DNA from: Mycolicibacterium sp. lyk4-40-TYG-92
Lineage (GTDB): Bacteria > Actinomycetota > Actinomycetes > Mycobacteriales > Mycobacteriaceae
Reading direction: 5' to 3'
DNA: 64,000 nucleotides
Assembly (NCBI RefSeq): GCF_030209435.1
Contig: NZ_JARVRX010000017.1
Coordinates: 62,001-126,000, forward strand
The translations under genes were made by a program, and so were the position numbers. The notes under the pieces were generated by a model. It was given only the letters and a program-made list of their open reading frames with translations, searched no databases and had not been told where the DNA came from. Below are positions 59,173 to 64,000 of the stretch, in pieces. Every line of letters starts with the position of its first letter. The first letter of the stretch is position 1.

Positions 59173-60279
59173 ATGCCCTCATTCCGCGCACTCCAACCGT
59201 CGAACTTCCGCCCGGTCCCGAAGAAGGCGTCCGTCGGCCCCGACGCCAGCTCCATCCATGTTCCGGTGGCCCGCGCCACCGTCGACTGCGGCGTCTACTC
59301 CATGGGCGAACGGATGCCCGGCAAGTACACCCACGGCGCCGCCGTCGCCAAGGTGCGCGAACTACGCGCGGCCGGCGCCGACGCCTTCGTGTGGATCGGG
59401 CTCCACGAGCCCGACCACCACCAGATGCAGGCCGTCGCCGACGTGTTCGGGCTGCACGAACTGGCCGTCGAGGACGCGGTCTGTGCCCATCAGCGGCCCA
59501 AGCTGGAACGGTACGACCAGACCCTGTTCCTGGTGCTCAAGACCGTCAGCTATGTCGCGCACGAGTCTGTGGCGAACGCCCGGGAGATCGTCGAGACCGG
59601 CGAGATCATGGTGTTCGTCGGGCCCGACTTCGTCGTCACCGTGCGGCACGGCGAGCACAGTGGGCTGGCGGGGGTGCGGCACCGGCTGGACGAGTCACCG
59701 AACATCCTCAAGCTCGGGCCCTACGCTGTCATGCACGCCATCGCCGATCATGTCGTGGACAGCTACCTCGAGGTCACCGCGCTGGTCGAGACCGACATCG
59801 ACAACATCGAGCAGGCCGTCTTCTCGTCGCACACTCAGACCGACATCGAGAGCATCTACCTGCTCAAGCGTGAAGTCGTCGAACTGCGACACTCGGTGAA
59901 CCCCCTGACGATGGCGCTACAGCGACTGCTGTCCGACCACAACGACCTGATCACCAAAGAAGTCCGCCGCTACATCCGGGACGTGCACGACCACAACAGC
60001 CAGGCCGCCGACCAGATCACCGGTTTCGACGACATGCTCAGCTCGCTGGTGCAAGCCGCACTGGGCAAGGTCGGGATGGAACAGAACGCGGACATGCGCA
60101 AGATCTCGGCCTGGGTCGCGATTGCCGCGATGCCCACCATGATCGCCGGCATCTACGGCATGAACTTCGACAATATGCCCGAATTACACTGGCATTACGG
60201 CTATTTCGCCGTTCTCACGGTGATGGTGCTGGTGTGCACGGGCCTGTACCGGACATTCCGCCGCAACCACTGGCTGTGA
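59173..60279 (+). CDS. corA: magnesium/cobalt transport protein CorA
   Basis: 368 residues. A large N-terminal cytoplasmic domain (1-300) and two C-terminal helices, with the signature YGMNFDNMP (GMN at 329-331) between them. GMN forms the pentamer's selectivity loop for hydrated Mg2+. Start chosen at the ATG with GGGAGG 8 bases upstream. It matches Rv1239c by position. The 100-base gap before it is too short and shows no M-box-like riboswitch. Confidence 0.94.
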   Translation: MPSFRALQPSNFRPVPKKASVGPDASSIHVPVARATVDCGVYSMGERMPGKYTHGAAVAKVRELRAAGADAFVWIGLHEPDHHQMQAVADVFGLHELAVEDAVCAHQRPKLERYDQTLFLVLKTVSYVAHESVANAREIVETGEIMVFVGPDFVVTVRHGEHSGLAGVRHRLDESPNILKLGPYAVMHAIADHVVDSYLEVTALVETDIDNIEQAVFSSHTQTDIESIYLLKREVVELRHSVNPLTMALQRLLSDHNDLITKEVRRYIRDVHDHNSQAADQITGFDDMLSSLVQAALGKVGMEQNADMRKISAWVAIAAMPTMIAGIYGMNFDNMPELHWHYGYFAVLTVMVLVCTGLYRTFRRNHWL

Positions 60280-60280
60280 C

Positions 60281-60919
60281 CTACTTCGGCCGGCGCGGCT
60301 TGGTTGCCTTCGGCGCATAGGTCCCGAGGTACGCGGTCAGCATGCTGCGTGCCTCGTCGATGGCGACGTCGTCGCCGCCGGGCGAACGCCGGAACGCAAC
60401 GTCGAAGAGCCGGTTACCCGCCTCGAATGCCAACTGCACCACCAGTTCCGGGGTATCGGCCCGGACCAGTTTCTTGTCGACGAGCAATTGCCAGAACCGC
60501 CGCGCCTGGAATTCGTCGAACTCCAGGGCCAATTCGTTGAGGCCCGGGGTCCGGCTCGCGAACCACAGCTGAACGAAGTCGGGGTGCGCGCGAAAATAGA
60601 TGAGGTACGGGTCGACGATCGCGTCAATCGCATCGCTGAGCGTGCGGAGCTTCGAATCGCTCACCGAAGCGGATATCTGGGCGTCGAGTTCACGGAGGTG
60701 ACGCTGCGCGAGCGCCGCGTCGACCTGATGGCGGTCCGGGAAGTAGTGATACAGCGACGCAGTCGGGATCCCGGCGCGCTCCCCGATCGCCTTCAGGGTG
60801 GCAGCTTCGTAGCCCTGCTCGGTCAGCAGAGCCTCGGCCGCGTCGAGGATGGCCTGCACGCGTTCGATGCCGCGGCGCTGCACCGCCGTCGGCAGTGCCG
60901 GCGTCCCGTTATCGAACAC
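60281..60919 (-). CDS. TetR/AcrR-family regulator
   Basis: 212 residues from the GTG at 60919; a TTG at 60937 is the alternative. Helix-turn-helix: RVQAILDAAEALLTEQGYEA, then TLKAIGERAGIPTASLYHYF. The C-terminal domain is helical with YLIYFRAHPDFVQLWFAS. Its 5' end overlaps the membrane-protein stop by 11 bases, so it is in one operon with that and the saccharopine-dehydrogenase-like gene, and probably controls this cluster and the divergent amine oxidase. Confidence 0.85.
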   Translation of the reverse strand: MFDNGTPALPTAVQRRGIERVQAILDAAEALLTEQGYEAATLKAIGERAGIPTASLYHYFPDRHQVDAALAQRHLRELDAQISASVSDSKLRTLSDAIDAIVDPYLIYFRAHPDFVQLWFASRTPGLNELALEFDEFQARRFWQLLVDKKLVRADTPELVVQLAFEAGNRLFDVAFRRSPGGDDVAIDEARSMLTAYLGTYAPKATKPRRPK

Positions 60920-61610
60920 GATTCGAGACTTTATCAACCGCGACTTGCCCCGCTGCCGTTCGTTCGTTGCTCTCGTGCAGAAGGCGATAGCCGTAGTAGT
61001 ACGCGACCATCTGGGACGCCCACGTGGTCAGGGCCAGGATGTAGAAGATCGTGTGGTGCGCATCGTCCCCGGGAATGCGGTAGAAGTCGTACGTCCCGGC
61101 GATCACTGCCGCCGCAATGGTCACGGCCGCAACGGTTATCGCGGTGCCACGCGCACCGATGCGCCACACCCGCCAGGCGAAATACAGCAGGAACACAGTG
61201 GTGAGCGCGTTCACCGCGACATAGAAAATCGCCGCGGCCAGGTCCAGATCGGCAGCGAAGAACGACATCACCAAACCACCCGCGATGGCGAGCCCGAAGG
61301 CGCCGACGTCGACGGCTATCGACGGCGTGAAGCGGTGCGTGACCTTCATCAGACCCAGAACGAGAATGAGCGTGATTCCGACCGAACGGGAGAACGCATC
61401 GAGGAAGAAGGCCAAGTGGAACATCGGGCTCGTTTCATCGGCACCGACGAGCCCGTAGACGAGGAAATTGGTTCCAGAACTCGCCACGATGATCCACTCG
61501 AGGCCGAGCAGATAGTTCCGGTAGTTGCGAATGAACTTCCAGCCGTACGTGAAACCGGCGAAAATCATGAACAGGTCGGCGAGCGCGTAGAGCGCGGTCT
61601 TCACGTCCAT
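60909..61610 (-). CDS. seven-helix membrane protein of unknown function
   Basis: 233 residues from the ATG at 61610 (MDVKTALYALADLFMIFAGF). I count seven hydrophobic segments, at about 8-28, 40-60, 68-93, 103-123, 130-152, 160-180 and 192-212. Between the fifth and sixth is a basic AWRVWRIGARG loop; the last is HTIFYILALTTWASQMVAYY. No transport or enzyme motif is recognised, and no retinal-binding lysine in the last helix. It lies between the TetR and saccharopine-dehydrogenase-like genes on one transcript, suggesting a role in uptake or sensing for that pathway, which is inference. Confidence 0.7.
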   Translation of the reverse strand: MDVKTALYALADLFMIFAGFTYGWKFIRNYRNYLLGLEWIIVASSGTNFLVYGLVGADETSPMFHLAFFLDAFSRSVGITLILVLGLMKVTHRFTPSIAVDVGAFGLAIAGGLVMSFFAADLDLAAAIFYVAVNALTTVFLLYFAWRVWRIGARGTAITVAAVTIAAAVIAGTYDFYRIPGDDAHHTIFYILALTTWASQMVAYYYGYRLLHESNERTAAGQVAVDKVSNRVR

Positions 61611-61623
61611 CGTCAGCACGTCC

Positions 61624-62877
61624 CTAGTACGCGACGTCGAGAAGCTCGGCGCTCGGGGTGCCGACGCGTTCCAACGCACGGTAGAACAGCTGCGGCTCGA
61701 CCCACTCCTCCGGCGTGAAAACCCCTGCGCGCGTTTCGCTTTCCTCATCGAGTGCGACCAACATGAAGGCTGCGCAGGCAGTTCCGGTCGCCGCCGCCAT
61801 GTCGGCGAACAGGTAGGTACCCGGTCCGCTGACCGGCGTGCGGCGGCTGACCGCCGTCGGGACGCCGCCGCGCAGACCGGTCACCTCGACCTTCAGCCCG
61901 GACTTGTACGGGAACGTGTGTCCCACGGCTGCCAGGGCGAGAAACCTGAGGAGCTCGGTCCATGACGATTCCCCGGTCCGCACGAGGTCGCGCAATCCCG
62001 ACAGCGCGTGGCGCCAGCCCTTGACGCTGCCGAACTTGTTCGTCAGCAACGCTTCCAGGAAATCGATGGCCTCTTCCACGGGCATCTGCCGCTTCTGTAC
62101 GGCTACCCCGAGACCGCGGACCAGCCCGTTGTAGGGCGCCGGGTCCAGCCCACCGAAGCAGCGAATGTTCTTGGCCTCCGGAAACTTTCGGGGCAACGTG
62201 ACCGGCTCCGGGTGAGCCGTCTCATGAACAAGGGTCAGCCCGAGGCCGGCCCCCAGCTCCGTCCAGCGGGTCTCCAACCAGGACTGATGCAGGACAGGCC
62301 CGCCGTCCTGCCAGGTCATACATGGTCCGGCGGCGACCCGCAGCATGTGATCGAGCACCGCACGACCGATGGAGCCCCGTTCATCGCCGACCACCCAGTA
62401 CACGTCGATGTTCTCGACGGTGTCCAGTTCGCCGGCGGCGTCGGCGGCCAGCACGTTGGTGATGCCCGGCGACGCGCCGCAACCGATGTACATCGGCACA
62501 CCTGCAGCCTGGGCTTCGTCGTGCAAAGACAGTGCGTGCAATGTGCTTTCGATGTCGTCGTCGAAATCGAGATAGGGCACCCCGGCCGCCAGGCACGCCG
62601 ACATCACGGGCCCGGCAGTGCGGTTGTAGGGACCGGCACCGAGCACCACCAGTGCGGCGCCCTCGACGGCGTTACGTAGTCCGTCCGCGTCGTAGAGATC
62701 GAGTCGGGCGGCGGTGGCCAAGCCCGGCGGCAACTGCCGCATCAGCGGGTCGAGGAGCTCGGGCCGGATGTCGTACAACGCCAGCTCGAAATCCCCTCCT
62801 GCCACTGCGAAACGCCGGATGGCCAGGCGGCACATCTCGCCCGCAGCTCCGATGAAGACGATTCGTTTGGTACCCAT
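61624..62877 (-). CDS. saccharopine dehydrogenase-like NAD(P)-binding enzyme
   Basis: 417 residues from the ATG at 62877. Rossmann start TKRIVFIGAAGEMCRLAIRR, then LVVLGAGPYNRTAGPVMSAC near 75 and GVPYLDFDDDIESTLHAL near 100. GAGPYNR and the C-terminal GVFTPEEWVEPQLFYRAL with ERVG belong to the saccharopine dehydrogenase family. The reaction might be reductive joining or oxidative cleavage of an amino-acid adduct; the substrate is unknown. It is the first gene of the leftward transcript and is divergent from an amine oxidase gene. Confidence 0.83.
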   Translation of the reverse strand: MGTKRIVFIGAAGEMCRLAIRRFAVAGGDFELALYDIRPELLDPLMRQLPPGLATAARLDLYDADGLRNAVEGAALVVLGAGPYNRTAGPVMSACLAAGVPYLDFDDDIESTLHALSLHDEAQAAGVPMYIGCGASPGITNVLAADAAGELDTVENIDVYWVVGDERGSIGRAVLDHMLRVAAGPCMTWQDGGPVLHQSWLETRWTELGAGLGLTLVHETAHPEPVTLPRKFPEAKNIRCFGGLDPAPYNGLVRGLGVAVQKRQMPVEEAIDFLEALLTNKFGSVKGWRHALSGLRDLVRTGESSWTELLRFLALAAVGHTFPYKSGLKVEVTGLRGGVPTAVSRRTPVSGPGTYLFADMAAATGTACAAFMLVALDEESETRAGVFTPEEWVEPQLFYRALERVGTPSAELLDVAY

Positions 62878-62935
62878 GGCCAGGCCCCTATCGGTTGAGA
62901 GTGCTCGTCGGATCACATGCTCACAAAGTCGATCT

Positions 62936-63002
62936 GAAATCGATTTCGGCATTGACGCTAACAGTGACCCTTCCCTAAACTCAATACCGAATCGAGTTTT
63001 AG
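62936..63002. promoter_or_regulatory. divergent promoter and operator candidates, amine-oxidase/saccharopine gap
   Basis: Palindrome GAAATCGATTTC (62936-62947). For the rightward gene, TTGACG (62952-62957), an 18-base spacer and TAAACT (62976-62981), a good SigA-type promoter with a start near 62988. An inverted repeat AAACTC (62977-62982) / GAGTTT (62994-62999) overlaps the -10. These are plausible sites for the TetR at 60281. The rest of the 161-base gap shows nothing else. Confidence 0.55.
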
Positions 63003-63038
63003 TTTTGTCCTGAAGGCCAAGAACGGGAGTTACGAGAA

Positions 63039-64000
63039 ATGACCGACACGCAGAGTGCCCGTCACAACGTCGACGTGGTCGTCGTCGGCGCCGGCCTGTC
63101 CGGCCTCACCGCCGCATACCGGCTTGTCCAGCAAGGCATTTCGGTACTTGTACTCGAGGCCGGTGACCGAGTGGGCGGCCGGACCGTCAACGTCGATGTC
63201 GGTGGCGGGGCCGTCACCGACGGTGGCGGCCAGTGGATCGGCGCCCTGCACACCCGGATGTACGCGCTGATCGAGGAACTGGGACTGTCGACCTTCCAGA
63301 CGTACACCGAGGGAAACAGCATCTACCTGCAACACGGGAAGCGCCGCACCTACAAAGGCACCATCCCGCCGCTGGGCCCGCTCGCGCTGGTCGACTTCGC
63401 GCAGGCCCAGTTCCGGTTGGAGCGGATGGCCAAGCAGGTACCGGTCAGGGCGCCATGGCAGGCGAAGAAGGCCGACACCTGGGACAGCACGACGCTCGGA
63501 CACTGGCTGGACACCAACAGCCTGGTCGACGAGGCCCGGCATCTGTTCACGACCTGCTTCACGATGATGTACGCCGAGGACCCACACCGGATTTCGCTGC
63601 TCAAGGTGCTGCACCAGATCGCCACCTCGGGCGGCATCAACTTCATGGTCAACACCAGAGACGGCGCCCAGGACTCCAGGGTGGTCGGCGGCATGCAACT
63701 CGTGTCCACGACGCTCGCCGACCGGCTGGGTGACCGGGTGCTCACGGACTCCCCCGTCACCGAGATTCACCAGGACGACCACGAGGTGCTGGTCCGGTCC
63801 GCGCGCGCCGACGTCCGCTGCCGGCGCGTCATCGTGGCCATGACCCCGGCCGACGCAGGCCGCATTCGCGTCACGCCCGAGCTCCCGGTCCGCCGCGCGG
63901 CACTTCAGCGGGCCTGGCACAACGGCACCGAAACCAAGGTCTTCGCGGTCTACGACAAGCCGTTCTGGCGCGCGCAGGGTTTCAACGGATCAGCCCTCAC
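63039..64000 (+). CDS. flavin-containing amine oxidase (3' end outside window)
   Basis: Open from the ATG at 63039 to the window edge, 320 codons seen. FAD motif VVVVGAGLSGLTAAYRL (G17, G19, G22), acidic Glu40 in VLVLEAG, then DRVGGRTV (GGRT 46-49) and DGGGQWIG near 61-68, the flavin-contact region of monoamine oxidases. RVIVAMTPADAGRI near 260 matches the family's second FAD-binding strand. It oxidises an amine to an aldehyde with hydrogen peroxide. The C-terminal aromatic cage and covalent-flavin cysteine lie beyond the edge. Confidence 0.88.
   Translation, partial: MTDTQSARHNVDVVVVGAGLSGLTAAYRLVQQGISVLVLEAGDRVGGRTVNVDVGGGAVTDGGGQWIGALHTRMYALIEELGLSTFQTYTEGNSIYLQHGKRRTYKGTIPPLGPLALVDFAQAQFRLERMAKQVPVRAPWQAKKADTWDSTTLGHWLDTNSLVDEARHLFTTCFTMMYAEDPHRISLLKVLHQIATSGGINFMVNTRDGAQDSRVVGGMQLVSTTLADRLGDRVLTDSPVTEIHQDDHEVLVRSARADVRCRRVIVAMTPADAGRIRVTPELPVRRAALQRAWHNGTETKVFAVYDKPFWRAQGFNGSAL

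Overview
The window is chromosomal DNA from a GC-rich actinobacterium, almost certainly a rapid-growing Mycobacterium (Mycolicibacterium). The evidence is lineage-specific protein families: Kgd, the LprB/LprC/LprE and LpqZ lipoproteins, an antigen 85 mycolyltransferase, CYP130, a Ddn-type F420 nitroreductase, a 13E12-type HNH protein with a mycobacterial SOS box, and an IdeR-type iron box. GTG starts and apparently leaderless genes are frequent. The order from about 2.3 kb to 60.3 kb resembles, in reverse, the M. tuberculosis H37Rv interval Rv1279 to Rv1239c as I remember it; no alignment was run. I see no tRNA, rRNA, CRISPR array, IS element or prophage. No stretch over 300 bases lacks a gene.

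Layout. 1-9.3 kb: partial alpha/beta hydrolase, acyl-CoA-dehydrogenase-like flavoenzyme, GMC oxidoreductase behind an SbcD/SbcC-like pair, SixA phosphatase, lipoproteins LprC and LprB. 9.3-13 kb: a translationally coupled pair of ABC exporter half-transporters. 13-22.6 kb: a more accessory block with an SOS-controlled HNH protein, a membrane methyltransferase, a ribbon-helix-helix-like protein, a copper chaperone and P-type ATPase behind a CsoR-like operator, a GH16 hydrolase, an Rv1264-type adenylate cyclase, a deoxyinosine glycosylase and an antigen 85 protein. 22.6-34.3 kb: amidase, AraC and TetR regulators, HIT and Ddn-like proteins, a luciferase-like monooxygenase, UdgB, a DUF2236/MpaB oxygenase, an FAD oxidase, CYP130 and a siderophore-interacting protein. 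34.3-49.2 kb: a DUF5685 protein with a Cys/Asp tail, an acyltransferase, DeaD, LprE, a RecB-nuclease/helicase fusion, a second FAD oxidase and two MFS exporters. 49.4-60.3 kb: Kgd, a DUF692 enzyme beside a Gly/Cys-tailed membrane protein, tandem SDR paralogues, LpqZ, malic enzyme and CorA. 60.3-64 kb: a TetR, a seven-helix membrane protein and a saccharopine-dehydrogenase-like enzyme, divergent from a flavin amine oxidase that runs off the right edge.

Functional threads: metal handling (copper operon; IdeR box between the siderophore-interacting protein and the Cys-rich DUF5685 protein; CorA; DUF692 with a Cys-tailed partner), DNA repair (SbcCD, UdgB, deoxyinosine glycosylase, TM0106-type helicase, HNH protein), and central carbon metabolism (Kgd, malic enzyme). 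The best candidate for an under-described system is the DUF692 + TIGR04222-type operon at 53.1-55.1 kb. The DUF5685 gene with its tandem nine-residue Cys/Asp repeat is second. Genome packing is unusually tight: eight of fourteen convergent gene pairs overlap by exactly four bases, through interlocked stop codons.
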